In this document: positions 17,946 through 27,569 of the stretch, in pieces
Layout: each line of letters begins with the position of its first letter
How positions within the stretch are numbered: the first letter of the stretch is position 1
Assembly: GCA_026387575.1 (NCBI GenBank)
Contig: JAPLLK010000068.1
Location: 1 to 37,315, forward strand
Source of the DNA: Nitrospirota bacterium
Lineage (GTDB): Bacteria; Nitrospirota; Thermodesulfovibrionia; Thermodesulfovibrionales; UBA1546
DNA: 37,315 bases
Direction: 5' to 3'
Notes under the pieces: generated by a model
Seen by the model: only the letters and a program-made list of their open reading frames with translations
Told to the model about the DNA's origin: nothing
The model's database searches: none
Position numbers and translations under genes: made by a program

Positions 17946-18788
17946 TTACGGCATTACCTTAAACGGCACAGGTATAAATGTCAGGATGAATATTATTGTC
18001 GTAATCCAGCTGATGAGCCTTCTTCTGCTGTCCAGAGGCGTTTCCCAGTACATTACAGGCGGATGTCTCAGTCCCAGGATAATCAGCAGTATTGCCCATA
18101 TAATCCATCCCTCCCAGAATAAGAACCCAAGTATCAGCATGGAAAGGACAAGTATCTTTGACATGTTTTCATGCTTTCCGCCCAACAGGGCATATGCAAT
18201 GTGTCCTCCGTCAAGCTGTCCTACAGGTATCAGGTTTAACGCTGTGACAAAGAAACCTATCCACCCTGCAAATGCAATGGGGTGCAAAAGCACATCGTAT
18301 GATTCCGGCAGTTCTCCCAGAGTTAATCGCGAGAGCAGAGAAAAGAGCAGGGAATCTCCGAGAGCCATGCTGCCTTCAAATCCTTTTGCCACTATTATCT
18401 TAGAGAGTGGAAGGCCTATGATGACTGCCAGAAGTGAGACTATAAAGCCTGCTATGGGGCCTGATGCTCCTATGTCTATAAGCGCTTTTCTTGTAGTGAT
18501 GGGAGATTTCATTTTTATAAATGCGCCGAGTGTTCCGATTAATGTAGGTGCGGGAATGAAATAGGGCAGGGTTGCCTTCACATGGTGCTTTCTGGAGGCA
18601 ATATAATGCGATAACTCATGACAGAGAAGTATAAGCATGAGGGTAAGTGAAAAAGGCAGTCCATCTATTATTTTTGACGGGGTTTTAATTATATCTTCTA
18701 TTGTCTGTGTCTGGAGTGCGCCCACTGAAAGAGTGGAAAAAAACGTAGCAATAAAAAGAACTATGTGCAGCCACGGAATCTTTCTCAT
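17946..18788 (-). CDS. M50-family site-2 protease-like membrane metalloprotease
   Basis: 280 residues with about seven hydrophobic segments. The zinc-binding HELSH motif (residues 57-61) and the second active-site motif NLIPVGQLDGGH (185-196, with the third ligand Asp193) are intact, so the enzyme should be active. There is no PDZ domain, placing it near the compact cyanobacterial/EGY1-like S2P group. It probably cleaves membrane-bound regulators; the substrate is unknown. The ATG overlaps the rimO stop (ATGA), indicating translational coupling. Confidence 0.85.
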   Translation of the reverse strand: MRKIPWLHIVLFIATFFSTLSVGALQTQTIEDIIKTPSKIIDGLPFSLTLMLILLCHELSHYIASRKHHVKATLPYFIPAPTLIGTLGAFIKMKSPITTRKALIDIGASGPIAGFIVSLLAVIIGLPLSKIIVAKGFEGSMALGDSLLFSLLSRLTLGELPESYDVLLHPIAFAGWIGFFVTALNLIPVGQLDGGHIAYALLGGKHENMSKILVLSMLILGFLFWEGWIIWAILLIILGLRHPPVMYWETPLDSRRRLISWITTIIFILTFIPVPFKVMP

Positions 18789-20125
18789 CTTACGATAATC
18801 CCCTTCAAGTCATAATCATAAACATCTGTAATCTCTACAGTTGCAAAATCGCCGATTTTTAGAAGTGACGAGTTAATTTTCCCCATACCCACTTTAGCAA
18901 AGGGGGGCTTTGAATTTTCCATTATTACTACCCCGTCTATTTCAGGCGCATGGGAGTACAGTCTTCCAACCGCTATCCCTTTGCTGGCTTCGTCAATTAT
19001 AGCCTTAAATCTCCTGCCTATTAAGGCCTTGTTTTTCTTGAGGGATATATCTGCCTGGTGCCTCATTATTGTATCAAATCTTCTGTTTTTTATTGCATCT
19101 GTCAGATGTCCTTTGAGTTTTGCGGCAGGCGTGCCTTCTTCTTTTGAATATTTAAAAGCGCCAAGTCTGTCAAATTCTGCTTTCTCCATGAATTTTATAA
19201 GCGAGTTGAATTCCTCCTCTGTCTCGGAAGGGAAACCCACTATGAATGTTGTCCTGAGTGCAATATCAGGTATGGCGTGCCTGATTTTTCTAATTAGGTT
19301 CAGGTATCCATTTCTGCTGCCTCCTCTTTTCATGAGCTTGAGAATTCTGTCTTCAGAGTGCTGAAATGGGATATCAAGATACCTGCATATCTTTTCTTCT
19401 TCGGCAATTACATTCAGGAGCGATTCTTTTATTGACGCAGGATAAGCATAGAGCAGCCTTATCTGGAAATCACCGCTTATTGAGCAGAGGTCTTTGAGGA
19501 GATTTGCAATATCATACCCATTGAGGTCCTTGCCGTAGGAAGCAGTGTCCTGGGCAATAAGAATAAGCTCTTTTGCCCCTCCGCTTATATGTCGCTCTGC
19601 TTTTTTAAGAATTTCATCAGGTGTGATGCTTTTGTATTCTCCTCTGATTAAGGGGATAACGCAGTATGTGCATTTCCTGCTGCATCCTTCCGCAATTTTT
19701 AAATAAGCATAGCTGCTGACACGGTGAATCGGTGAATGTTTTTCCCTTATCTTCTCTGTGTCTCCCTTTCGCCTTGCTGCTATCCTTTTGCAATATTCAA
19801 CAATCCTCTCATCCTCTCCGACTCCGAATATCGCATCTATCTCCGGAATCTCTTTGAGGAGTTCGTCTCTGTACCTTTTTGCAAGACATCCGAACACAAT
19901 TAGGTGTTTTGAACCCTTCTTTAGTTCTGTGATTTTCAGAATTTCTGCTATAGACTCTTTTTTTGCGTCTTCTATAAAACCGCATGTGTTTATGAGGAGA
20001 ATGTCTGCCTTCTCATGATTATCAAGACATGATAACCCGCTATTGATAAGTCTCTCCGTAAGATTATCAGAGTCAACAAGGTTTTTCGGACACCCCATAC
20101 TTACAAGAGAAAATTTATTTGCCAT
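18785..20125 (-). CDS. rimO: Ribosomal protein uS12 methylthiotransferase RimO
   Basis: Radical SAM enzyme that adds a methylthio group to Asp of ribosomal protein uS12. 446 residues: the N-terminal UPF0004 domain with SMGCPKNLVDSD and cysteines C12, C48 and C80 for one Fe-S cluster, the radical SAM motif C148-x3-C152-x2-C155 (EGCSRKCTYCVIP), and a C-terminal TRAM domain from about 375. The GCPKNLVDS sequence distinguishes RimO from MiaB. Residues 130-135 (HSPIHR), just ahead of the radical SAM domain, come from repeat family E. The start overlaps the DUF2062 gene by 11 bp. Confidence 0.94.
   Translation of the reverse strand: MANKFSLVSMGCPKNLVDSDNLTERLINSGLSCLDNHEKADILLINTCGFIEDAKKESIAEILKITELKKGSKHLIVFGCLAKRYRDELLKEIPEIDAIFGVGEDERIVEYCKRIAARRKGDTEKIREKHSPIHRVSSYAYLKIAEGCSRKCTYCVIPLIRGEYKSITPDEILKKAERHISGGAKELILIAQDTASYGKDLNGYDIANLLKDLCSISGDFQIRLLYAYPASIKESLLNVIAEEEKICRYLDIPFQHSEDRILKLMKRGGSRNGYLNLIRKIRHAIPDIALRTTFIVGFPSETEEEFNSLIKFMEKAEFDRLGAFKYSKEEGTPAAKLKGHLTDAIKNRRFDTIMRHQADISLKKNKALIGRRFKAIIDEASKGIAVGRLYSHAPEIDGVVIMENSKPPFAKVGMGKINSSLLKIGDFATVEITDVYDYDLKGIIVR
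19720..19739. repeat. CGGTGAAT repeat inside rimO, copy E2
   Basis: On the minus strand this reads ATTCACCGATTCACCG-like sequence, the same 16-bp unit family as in livM (6085-6118), and is translated in the same frame (HSPIHR). Confidence 0.7.
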
Positions 20126-20552
20126 AGGAATGCGCCTTTTTCACCGCATGGTAGATAATAAAATAGCTGATAACAGCTGAGATGAAACCAAGCAAAAGTG
20201 TGCCAAAGACAAAGGGTATGAGCAGAGGCTTTAGTTGATAGACAAAGCGGCTGAAGGTAATATGCGCCCAGTCTATTTTGGGCAGCGCCTCTTTTATGCC
20301 AAGGCATCTGGCGCCGATATAAGCGCTGAAAGTATAGATAGGGACGATAGTCCACGGGTTTGTGACGAACACGCCTGTAATAGTGACAATCCTGTTCAGT
20401 CTGAAAATCCATGCCGCTGCGATTCCGAGAATAGTATGAAAGCCCAGCAGGGGAGACATGCCTATGAAAACACCAGCGGCAAAGGCAACTGCCAGTCTGT
20501 GAGGAGAATCCTTGATGGTTAAAATGTTTCTGAGTCTATCTCTGAATTCCAT
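20115..20552 (-). CDS. DUF2062 membrane protein
   Basis: 145 residues with about three hydrophobic segments. The middle has GVFIGMSPLLGFHTILGIAAA and VTNPWTIVPIYTFSAYIG (in part), the conserved pattern of DUF2062 proteins. Members are found alone or fused to glycosyltransferases, but the function is unknown. It begins 15 bp after thiL and overlaps rimO by 11 bp, so it is part of the same transcript. Confidence 0.8.
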   Translation of the reverse strand: MEFRDRLRNILTIKDSPHRLAVAFAAGVFIGMSPLLGFHTILGIAAAWIFRLNRIVTITGVFVTNPWTIVPIYTFSAYIGARCLGIKEALPKIDWAHITFSRFVYQLKPLLIPFVFGTLLLGFISAVISYFIIYHAVKKAHSYGK

Positions 20553-20567
20553 AGCTCGACACGCTCT

Positions 20568-21665
20568 CTACAGCTTAACCGGCTCACGGTATGCTGAGCC
20601 GCTTGAAGCAAAGTGCTGGTATCCTGAAGGAGAGAACTTTTTCCCCCTGCCGTTTTTATCTATGATTTTTCTGCCTGATTTTACAATGTCTCCGATATAT
20701 ACGGCATTAATTTTTCTGTCTGCCGGCGCTGTGAAAAGCAGTTCATAGTCTTCTCCGCCTGAACAGGCAAGTTTCATGGCGTCCAGTCCAAGCAGGGAAG
20801 ATGCAGTTCTCATCCGGCTGGAGACAGGTATGTGCTCCATGAATATCTTTGCGCCGACTCTACTTTCATCACAGAGCCTTGACAGGTCAATAAAGAGCCC
20901 GTCGCTTAAGTCAATCATGGAAGTAGCATATCTGATAAAATTTTTTGGCTTTCTTGCCTCAGGCATGAGATGCCTTTTTAAGAGAGGATGGACCACATTC
21001 CATGTCAGTTCCATTTTTGAGAGTTTAGAGGTTAGGGTTAGCAGTTCAGATGCACGATTCATGATACACGATTCATGATTTTTTTTATCCTGCATTTTCC
21101 CCCCTGTTTTCTCAATAGGAACATGCTTACTGATTCTTTTCAATAGTTCAAGCCCGCATGCTGAATCCCCGAGATTCCCTGTTACGTATATCCTGTCTCC
21201 GGGTTTTGCGCCTGAGCGTCTTATATACTTTTTAGCATCACCTATGAGCGTTGCTGCAATGACTATATCTTTCCTTGAGGAAGAAATGTCTCCGCCTATG
21301 AGAGAGACTCCGTATAATTTTATTGCACAGCGTATGCCGTCAAAAAATCTGTTAACAAATGAGTGCTCTGTGTTTTTGTTCAATGCAATATCAAGCAAAA
21401 GGTACTGAGGCCTTCCACCCATGGCATATATGTCGCTCACATTCACAGAGACGAGTTTAAATCCGAGCTGATAGGGCGTTATAAGGCTCAGGTCAAAGTG
21501 AATGCCTTCAACCATCATATCAGTGGTTGCCAATAAATTCTTGCCCGACGGTTTTATTACTGCTGTGTCATCGCCTATGCCTACGATGACATCTTTTGAT
21601 TTTACGGTAAATCTTCTGCGGATTGTTTTCAGAAGGGATAATTCACCGACCTCAGAAAGCTTCAT
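20568..21665 (-). CDS. thiL: Thiamine-monophosphate kinase with in-frame repeat insertion
   Basis: Phosphorylates thiamine monophosphate to thiamine diphosphate, the last step of cofactor synthesis. 365 residues, longer than the usual ~325. Conserved ThiL/AIR-synthase-type motifs: GIGDDTAVI (29-37), TTDMMVEGIHFDL, GGDISSS, IDLSDGL (251-257) and SGGEDYELLF (302-311). Between the GLELLKR helix and PLLKRHLMPE there is an extra stretch of roughly 35 residues (about 180-218) not expected from E. coli ThiL. It is encoded by repeat families B (KMQDKKNHESCIMNRAS) and D (LLTLTSKLSK). The motifs around the insert are intact, so the enzyme is probably active. The ATG at 21665 lacks a clear Shine-Dalgarno. 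Confidence 0.92.
   Translation of the reverse strand: MKLSEVGELSLLKTIRRRFTVKSKDVIVGIGDDTAVIKPSGKNLLATTDMMVEGIHFDLSLITPYQLGFKLVSVNVSDIYAMGGRPQYLLLDIALNKNTEHSFVNRFFDGIRCAIKLYGVSLIGGDISSSRKDIVIAATLIGDAKKYIRRSGAKPGDRIYVTGNLGDSACGLELLKRISKHVPIEKTGGKMQDKKNHESCIMNRASELLTLTSKLSKMELTWNVVHPLLKRHLMPEARKPKNFIRYATSMIDLSDGLFIDLSRLCDESRVGAKIFMEHIPVSSRMRTASSLLGLDAMKLACSGGEDYELLFTAPADRKINAVYIGDIVKSGRKIIDKNGRGKKFSPSGYQHFASSGSAYREPVKL
21018..21096. repeat. B3 and D7 repeats inside thiL
   Basis: A GAGTTTAGAGGTTAGGGTTAG tract (21020-21041, split here as a D-like run) followed by GATGCACGATTCATGATACACG-type units (21049-21080) and TATCCTGCAT (21086-21095), i.e. B-family composition. The whole insertion stays in frame with the host gene. 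Confidence 0.7.
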
Positions 21666-21705
21666 ATCAGTTGTTGGCTGTCAGTAAATAGCGCTTGTTT
21701 GAAAA

Positions 21706-21728
21706 ACTGTTCGCTATTCACTGTTCAC
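21706..21728. repeat. ATTCACTGTTCAC repeat at the lon stop, copy C1
   Basis: ACTGTTCGCTATTCACTGTT followed by CAC. The lon stop codon (TGA, 21727-21725) lies inside the tract. A close copy encodes FNSLFAVHYSL inside rsmE (31637-31665). Confidence 0.65.
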
Positions 21729-24094
21729 TTTTTCTTGTTGGTTTTCAGTGCCGCTTTAAGCACGTCATCCATTGTATCAGCAAAGATGAATGTCAGGTCT
21801 TTCTTTACGTATTTCGGAATATCTTCAAGGTCTTTTTTATTTCTTTTCGGGATAATGATATGTTTTATGCCCATTCTCTTTGCTGCTAAAGCCTTCTCTT
21901 TGAGTCCGCCTATCGGAAGCACCCGGCCTCTCAATGTCACTTCGCCTGTCATTGCGAAATCCTTTCTTACAGGTTTTCCTGTGAGCGCAGATGCAATTGC
22001 AGTTGCCATTGTTATGCCTGCTGAAGGCCCGTCTTTGGGTGTTGCACCTGCAGGTACATGTATGTGTAAATCTATTTTTGAGAAGACCTCATCCTTTATC
22101 CCGAGCGACTTAGCCTTTGAGCGGACATAGCTTAAAGCTGCCTGCGCAGACTCCTTCATAACGTCTCCGAGCTGGCCTGTCAGCGTGAGACTGCCCTTAC
22201 CCCTCATGGTAGTAGCCTCAACATAGATTATGTCGCCTCCCGACTCTGTCCATGCAAGGCCGGTTGCGACGCCAGTCTCATCTTTTTCCATCTCTTCTTC
22301 AAGAAGGTATTTGGGGATGCCGAGAAATTTATGCAGATTTCTTGAAGTTATAAGAAAATTTTTCTGTTTCCCCTCCGCTATTTTCTTTGCAACTTTTCTG
22401 CAGAGATTGGCTATCTCCCTTTCAAGGTTTCTGACACCTGCCTCTCTTGTATACTGAGATATTATTGTAAGAACTGCAGGGTCTGCTATCTTTAACACCT
22501 TGTCTGTTATCCCATGTTCTTCAAGCTGTTTCGGGATAAGATAATTTTTTGCAATGCCGAGCTTTTCCTCTGCCGTATATCCCGAGAGATAGATTATCTC
22601 CATCCTGTCGCGCAGGGGGTTTGGTATTGTGTCAACAAGGTTCCCTGTTGTTATGAACATCACCCTTGAAAGGTCGAAGGGAACTGTAAGGTAATGGTCA
22701 ACAAAGGTGTTGTTCTGTTCAGGGTCAAGCACCTCAAGAAGCGCTGATGAGGGGTCTCCCCTGAAATCCATTCCAATCTTGTCTATCTCGTCAAGCATGA
22801 AAACAGGATTGTTTGTGCCTGCTGTTTTTATGCCCTGTATTATCCTGCCGGGAAGCGCTCCTACATATGTTCTTCTGTGCCCTCTGATTTCTGCTTCGTC
22901 TCTGACTCCTCCCAGAGACATGCGGACGAATTCCCTTCCGAGGGACCTTGCAATGGATTTTCCCAGTGATGTCTTTCCAACTCCCGGAGGGCCTATAAAA
23001 CAGAGTATAGGGCCTTTCATCTTTTCTTTCCTCAGCTTTCTTACGCTGAGATATTCAAGTATCCGCTCTTTTACCTTCTCTAAGTCATAATGGTCGTCAT
23101 CAAGCACTTTCTTTGCTGCTTTTATATCAAGATTGTCCTTTGTCTGCTTTGACCACGGCAGCTCAACCATCCATTCAAGATATGTTCTTACAGTTCCTGC
23201 CTCGGCGCTGTCAGGGTGCATCTTCTCAAGACGCTTAAGCTGTTTCTCTGCCTCTTTCTGAACTTTTTCAGACATCTTTACTTCTAAAATCTTTTTCTTG
23301 AATTCTTTTATCTCTTCTGAGCGCTCATCAATATCGCCAAGCTCTCGCTGTATAGCCTTCAGTTGTTCTCTGAGGAAATATTCCCTCTGATTCTTGTCTA
23401 TCTCACCCCTGACTTCTGTCTGGATTTTCTGCTGTACTGTAAGAAGCTCTATCTCTCTGTTCAGTATTTCACTGACTTTTTTCAGCCGCTGGGCAGGTTC
23501 GGTTATTTCAAGCACTTCCTGCGCCTGCTCTGTTTTCAACCCGATGTTTGAGGCTATGAGGTCGGCAAGTTTCCCGGGATCTTCAAGATTTTCAATCACA
23601 ATCATAATATCAGGGAGTATTGTTTTGCCCAAGGAAACTGTTTTGTCTATCTGTTCCTTCACAGTTCTCATTATCGCCTCAGTCTCTATTGTTATTTCTT
23701 CGGGCTGAGTATCTATTATTTTTTCTATGCTCGCAGTAAAGAACGGCTCTTCTTTGAGAAACTTTACTGCCTTTGCCTTGCTCAGCCCCTGCACAAGCAC
23801 CTTGACTCTCCCGTCAGGGAGTTTCAGCATTCTCATTATGAGTCCTACGGTGCCTACATTGTAGAGGTCGGAAGGCGACGGATTCTCAGCATTAAGGTCT
23901 TTCTGAGCAATGAGCATTATCATTTTGTTTGTGCTTAATGAATGCTCTATCGCCTTTATGGACATTTCTCTTCCCACAAAAAGAGGGAGTATCATATAAG
24001 GAAAGACAACTATGTCCCTTATAGGAAGCACAGGAAGGCTTTGAGGGATTTCAATATCTTTTTCTTTTTCTTCTTTTTCCGCTGCTTTTGCCAT
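21725..24094 (-). CDS. lon: ATP-dependent protease Lon
   Basis: Cytosolic quality-control protease, 789 residues. It has the N-terminal substrate-binding LAN domain (about 15-210), coiled coil (210-300), AAA+ module with Walker A GPPGVGKT (368-375) and Walker B VFMLDE (431-436), and the LonA-type protease domain with catalytic Ser691 in KDGPSAG and Lys734 in [17 protein letters not shown] precedes the ATG at 24094. The first residues ([12 protein letters not shown]) are a charged, weakly conserved tail. It follows galU by 36 bp, and its stop codon comes from a C-family repeat. No HrcA/CIRCE operator was seen upstream. Confidence 0.97.
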   Translation of the reverse strand: MAKAAEKEEKEKDIEIPQSLPVLPIRDIVVFPYMILPLFVGREMSIKAIEHSLSTNKMIMLIAQKDLNAENPSPSDLYNVGTVGLIMRMLKLPDGRVKVLVQGLSKAKAVKFLKEEPFFTASIEKIIDTQPEEITIETEAIMRTVKEQIDKTVSLGKTILPDIMIVIENLEDPGKLADLIASNIGLKTEQAQEVLEITEPAQRLKKVSEILNREIELLTVQQKIQTEVRGEIDKNQREYFLREQLKAIQRELGDIDERSEEIKEFKKKILEVKMSEKVQKEAEKQLKRLEKMHPDSAEAGTVRTYLEWMVELPWSKQTKDNLDIKAAKKVLDDDHYDLEKVKERILEYLSVRKLRKEKMKGPILCFIGPPGVGKTSLGKSIARSLGREFVRMSLGGVRDEAEIRGHRRTYVGALPGRIIQGIKTAGTNNPVFMLDEIDKIGMDFRGDPSSALLEVLDPEQNNTFVDHYLTVPFDLSRVMFITTGNLVDTIPNPLRDRMEIIYLSGYTAEEKLGIAKNYLIPKQLEEHGITDKVLKIADPAVLTIISQYTREAGVRNLEREIANLCRKVAKKIAEGKQKNFLITSRNLHKFLGIPKYLLEEEMEKDETGVATGLAWTESGGDIIYVEATTMRGKGSLTLTGQLGDVMKESAQAALSYVRSKAKSLGIKDEVFSKIDLHIHVPAGATPKDGPSAGITMATAIASALTGKPVRKDFAMTGEVTLRGRVLPIGGLKEKALAAKRMGIKHIIIPKRNKKDLEDIPKYVKKDLTFIFADTMDDVLKAALKTNKKK

Positions 24095-24130
24095 TCTTAT
24101 CTCCTGAATACAGGGTGCGAATCCGTCCGG

Positions 24131-25045
24131 TTAATTTACCTGAATCCTTGACCCTTTATTTTTAATCATTGCCGCTATCCCAAGCAGATATTCGGTGAAC
24201 GGTTTAGAGACTTCTGAATTTTTCAGGGCAAAGTTGACCGTTGCCTTAAGATAACCTAACTTGTCTCCTGCGTCATACCGCCGGCCTTTGAAAACATAAC
24301 CGTAAATAGGTTCTTTTTTAAGAAGTTTTTTGAGTCCGTCCGTCAGTTGTATCTCTCCGCCCCTGCCCGGAGGCAATTTCTCGAGTACGCTGAATATCTG
24401 TGGTGTGAGAATGTATCTGCCTATTATTGCAAGGTTGGACGGCGCCTTTTCTCTTGCGGGTTTTTCAACGAGGTCGCTGATTTTATATACCCCGTTACCG
24501 CAAGATTTCCCCTCTATTACGCCGTATTTATGTATCTCTGTCATTGGAACTTCTTCAAGCGCGAGTATCGGGCAGCCGAGTTTTTCATGCAGCCCCATCA
24601 TGTCTCTCAACAGCGTTTCTTCCGGAGCGATTACATCATCGCTCAACAGCACTGCAAATGGCTCATCCTTTACAAATGGTCTTGTACAGAGGATTGCATG
24701 TCCGAGTCCTAACGCTGCCCTCTGCCTTATGTATGCGAAGTTCAAATGGTTGAGCTTTGTTATTTCAGTGAGAAGTTTTTTCTTGTCCATCTTCCTGAGA
24801 TTTTCTTCAAGTTCGTATGCTGAGTCAAAATGGTCTTCGATAGAGCGCTTATATTTGCCTGTGATTATTATGATCTCTTCAATATTGCATGCGATTGCCT
24901 CTTCAACTGCATACTGTATCATCGGTTTATCAACAATCGGGAGCATCTCCTTGGGCGATGCCTTTGTCGCAGGCAGAAACCTTGTGCCGAGCCCGCCTGC
25001 AGGGAATAAAGCCTTTCTTATTTTTTTACGCATTTTTTTCTTCAT
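24131..25045 (-). CDS. galU: UTP-glucose-1-phosphate uridylyltransferase
   Basis: Makes UDP-glucose from UTP and glucose-1-phosphate for cell-envelope sugars. 304 residues with the nucleotide-binding start FPAGGLGTRFLPATKASPKE, VDKPMIQYAVEEA, LGLGHAILC and the sugar-site VEKPAREKAPSNLAIIGRYI (key residues), all as in GalU. The ATG at 25045 begins a very Lys/Arg-rich tail (MKKKMRKKIRK); a second ATG four codons on is also possible, and neither has a good Shine-Dalgarno. It is the first gene of the long minus-strand series toward dnaB, and diverges from fabG. Confidence 0.95.
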   Translation of the reverse strand: MKKKMRKKIRKALFPAGGLGTRFLPATKASPKEMLPIVDKPMIQYAVEEAIACNIEEIIIITGKYKRSIEDHFDSAYELEENLRKMDKKKLLTEITKLNHLNFAYIRQRAALGLGHAILCTRPFVKDEPFAVLLSDDVIAPEETLLRDMMGLHEKLGCPILALEEVPMTEIHKYGVIEGKSCGNGVYKISDLVEKPAREKAPSNLAIIGRYILTPQIFSVLEKLPPGRGGEIQLTDGLKKLLKKEPIYGYVFKGRRYDAGDKLGYLKATVNFALKNSEVSKPFTEYLLGIAAMIKNKGSRIQVN

Positions 25046-25088
25046 AAAAATTAGACTACTGTGATAAGATAGTGCATTGCAATTTTAA

Positions 25089-25094
25089 ATTATA
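25089..25094 (-). promoter_or_regulatory. Possible -10 box of the galU transcript
   Basis: A perfect TATAAT on the minus strand, 44 bases before the galU ATG, in a very A/T-rich stretch. No good -35 lies 16-18 bases further upstream, so the call is weak. Confidence 0.35.
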
Positions 25095-25107
25095 ACATAT
25101 ATCACAC

Positions 25108-25136
25108 TTGTTTTTTCTGCTTTTGTGAGATACGAT
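25108..25136 (+). promoter_or_regulatory. Possible promoter of fabG-acpP-fabF
   Basis: TTGTTT (25108-25113), 17-base spacer, TACGAT (25131-25136), moderate matches. The leader to fabG would be about 110 bases. No FapR- or FabR-type palindrome was recognised. Confidence 0.3.
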
Positions 25137-25253
25137 TTATTCGTAAATTTTATTTTGCTTTTCTGTCTTTAATCGGAAATTTTTCTGAGAGGACTGGAAA
25201 ATAAACAGAACTCTCTGTTAAAATTATAGCCGGTTTTTTGATTGGAGGAATTG

Positions 25254-25994
25254 ATGGATTTTAAAGGGCAGGTGGCTGTAATTACAGGCGGCGCACGCGG
25301 GATTGGAAAGACGATAGCCGAAGCGCTTGCAAGAAAAGGTGTCAATATCTTGATTGCTGACATCAGCAGCGAGCAGGCGCAGGGCACAGCAGCCGAGATA
25401 GAAAAGCTGGGGGTTAAGTCAACCGGAGTTGGGCTTGATGTCTCAAAGTCAGAAGAAGTAATTAAGGTGTTCGGAGAGATATCAAAAGGCTATGGTAAAA
25501 TAGACATTCTCGTAAATAATGCAGGCATAACAAGAGACGGGCTTATAATGAGGATGAAGGAAGAAGACTGGGATGCTGTGATTAATATTAATCTGAAGAG
25601 CGTGTTCCTCTGTTCTAAAGAGGCGGTTAAGGTAATGGCAAAACAGAGATACGGCAGGATTATAAATATATCGTCAGTGGTTGCTTTTATGGGGAACCCG
25701 GGACAGGCAAATTACAGCGCATCAAAGGCGGGGATAGTCGGGCTGACAAAGACTGCCGCAAAAGAGTATGCGAGCAGGGGGATTACCGCAAATGCAGTTG
25801 CGCCGGGCTTTATAACAACTGCCATGACCGAGGCCCTGCCCGAAAACGTTAAGGAGGATATGAAGAGGGCGATTCCGCTTGGAAGGTTCGGCACTACAGC
25901 TGATGTTGCAAATGCCGTTGTCTTTCTCGCCTCACCAGAAGGGGGTTATATAACAGGACAGGTGATACATGTTAACGGCGGGATGTATATGTAA
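25254..25994 (+). CDS. fabG: 3-oxoacyl-[acyl-carrier-protein] reductase
   Basis: NADPH-dependent reductase of the fatty-acid elongation cycle, 246 residues, classical SDR fold. NADPH loop TGGARGIG (11-18), NNAGITRDGL (88-97), catalytic Asn113, Ser141, Tyr154 and Lys158 (YSASK). It ends with the FabG-like GQVIHVNGGMYM. The ATG at 25254 follows GGAGGAATTG, so the in-frame TTG at 25242 is rejected because it would bury the ribosome-binding site. First gene of fabG-acpP-fabF, a normal type II fatty-acid cluster; fabD, fabH and plsX are not in this window. Confidence 0.96.
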   Translation: MDFKGQVAVITGGARGIGKTIAEALARKGVNILIADISSEQAQGTAAEIEKLGVKSTGVGLDVSKSEEVIKVFGEISKGYGKIDILVNNAGITRDGLIMRMKEEDWDAVININLKSVFLCSKEAVKVMAKQRYGRIINISSVVAFMGNPGQANYSASKAGIVGLTKTAAKEYASRGITANAVAPGFITTAMTEALPENVKEDMKRAIPLGRFGTTADVANAVVFLASPEGGYITGQVIHVNGGMYM

Positions 25995-25999
25995 CACAA

Positions 26000-26074
26000 A
26001 TTAAGAGTTAAAAGTTAGAAGTTGAAAGTTGTGAATTTTTAACTCCTAATCTTAACTTATAACTTGAACTAAAC
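26000..26074. repeat. Inverted AAGAGTTAAAAGTT / AACTTATAACTT tract, copy D5
   Basis: AAGAGTTAAAAGTTAGAAGT units on the left and AACTCCTAATCTTAACTTAT units on the right, imperfectly inverted. It occupies the fabG-acpP gap. Organised like copy D4, and may fold into a long weak hairpin that could modulate readthrough to acpP. Confidence 0.7.
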
Positions 26075-26088
26075 TTGGAGGTGTTTTA

Positions 26089-26319
26089 ATGGTAGAAGAA
26101 AAGGTAAAAGAGATTATATCAAAACAGCTTGGCGTCAATGCTTTAGAGGTGACGCCGGAAGCATCCTTTGTTGAAGACCTTGGCGCGGACTCGCTGGATA
26201 CGGTTGAACTCGTAATGGCATTTGAAGAGTCATTCAATATAGAAATACCTGACGAGGATGCTGAAAAGATAACAAAGGTCAAGGACGCAATAGCATATAT
26301 CAACAGTAAAAAAGCTTAA
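26089..26319 (+). CDS. acpP: Acyl carrier protein
   Basis: 76 residues, strongly acidic, with the phosphopantetheine attachment serine in the DSLD motif (Ser35 in [17 protein letters not shown]). It carries growing acyl chains in fatty-acid synthesis. TTGGAGG lies 9 bases before the ATG. The stop overlaps the fabF start by one base (TAATG). Composition and length are typical of AcpP. Confidence 0.96.
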   Translation: MVEEKVKEIISKQLGVNALEVTPEASFVEDLGADSLDTVELVMAFEESFNIEIPDEDAEKITKVKDAIAYINSKKA

Positions 26320-27563
26320 TGGAAAAAAGAAGAGTTGTTGTAACGGGTGTGGGCATTATCACACCTGTAGGGATAGGAGTCGAAGCAAGCTGGAAAGGGC
26401 TTATTGAAGGCAGGTCGGGTATAAGAAAACTGACCCGGTTTGACGCTTCGGCTTTTGCAACGCAGATAGCTGGCGAGGTAGAGGGATTTAACCCTGAGGA
26501 CTATATAGAGCCTAAAGAAATAAAAAAGATGGACCGTTTTATCCATCTTGCCATTGCAGCTTCGGATATGGCTGTAAAGGATTCGGGGTTAAAGATAACT
26601 GACAGCAATGCCGAAAGTGTCGGTGTGATAATCGGCTCAGGCATGGGCGGACTGCCGGCAATTGAATATTACCATTCTGTTCTCCTTGAAAAAGGCCCCA
26701 GAAGGATAACTCCTTTCTTTATCCCTATGCTCATAATAAACCTTGCAGGCGGCCATGTGTCCATGAAACATGGTGCCAAGGGCCCAAATTCTGCAGTTGC
26801 AACCGCATGCGCTACCGGCAGCCATTCCATAGGCGACGCCTTCAAGATCATTCAGAGAGGGGATGCGGATGCTATGATTGCAGGCGGCACTGAATCGGTT
26901 ATAACGCCGATGGCAATTGGCGGGTTCAATGCAATGAAAGCGCTTTCCACACGAAACGATGAGCCTGAAAAGGCAAGCAGGCCATTTGACGCAGACAGGG
27001 ACGGTTTTGTGATGGGAGAAGGCGTTGGCATAATGGTGCTTGAGAGCCTCGAACACGCACGCTCAAGGGGCGCCAGAATATATGCCGAGATTGCCGGATA
27101 TGGAATGACAGCAGACGCTTACCATATGACTTCTCCTGCTCCTGAGGGAGAAGGTGCTGCACGGTGTATGGCTATAGCTTTAAAAGACGGAGGAGTTGCT
27201 CCTTCAGAAGTTGACTATATAAATGCGCACGGGACATCTACAAAATATGGGGATGAACTTGAGAGTATTGCTATAAAGACGGTATTTAAAGACCATGCAT
27301 ATAAGCTTGCAGTAAGTTCAACAAAATCAATGACAGGACATCTGCTCGGCGCCGCAGGGGGAGTTGAGGCTGTTGTATGTATTTTATGCATAAGGGATAA
27401 TATTGTTCCTCCGACAATAAACCTTGATAATCCCGACCCTCAGTGCGACCTTGATTATGTGCCGCACAAGGCAAGGAAGATGGATGTAAACTGTGTCATG
27501 TCTAACTCATTCGGTTTTGGCGGAACAAATGCCTGTCTGGTTTTTAAGAGACTTAAAGAGTAA
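26319..27563 (+). CDS. fabF: 3-oxoacyl-[acyl-carrier-protein] synthase II
   Basis: Beta-ketoacyl-ACP synthase II elongates acyl-ACP with malonyl-ACP. 414 residues with the Cys-His-His triad: Cys164 in [14 protein letters not shown], His304 in [11 protein letters not shown] and His341 in [30 protein letters not shown] and the C-terminal [14 protein letters not shown] are FabF-typical. Translationally coupled to acpP (shared A of TAATG). The run ends 6 bp from the stop of the convergent deacetylase-like gene, with no clear terminator. Confidence 0.96.
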   Translation: MEKRRVVVTGVGIITPVGIGVEASWKGLIEGRSGIRKLTRFDASAFATQIAGEVEGFNPEDYIEPKEIKKMDRFIHLAIAASDMAVKDSGLKITDSNAESVGVIIGSGMGGLPAIEYYHSVLLEKGPRRITPFFIPMLIINLAGGHVSMKHGAKGPNSAVATACATGSHSIGDAFKIIQRGDADAMIAGGTESVITPMAIGGFNAMKALSTRNDEPEKASRPFDADRDGFVMGEGVGIMVLESLEHARSRGARIYAEIAGYGMTADAYHMTSPAPEGEGAARCMAIALKDGGVAPSEVDYINAHGTSTKYGDELESIAIKTVFKDHAYKLAVSSTKSMTGHLLGAAGGVEAVVCILCIRDNIVPPTINLDNPDPQCDLDYVPHKARKMDVNCVMSNSFGFGGTNACLVFKRLKE

Positions 27564-27569
27564 TTTGGA

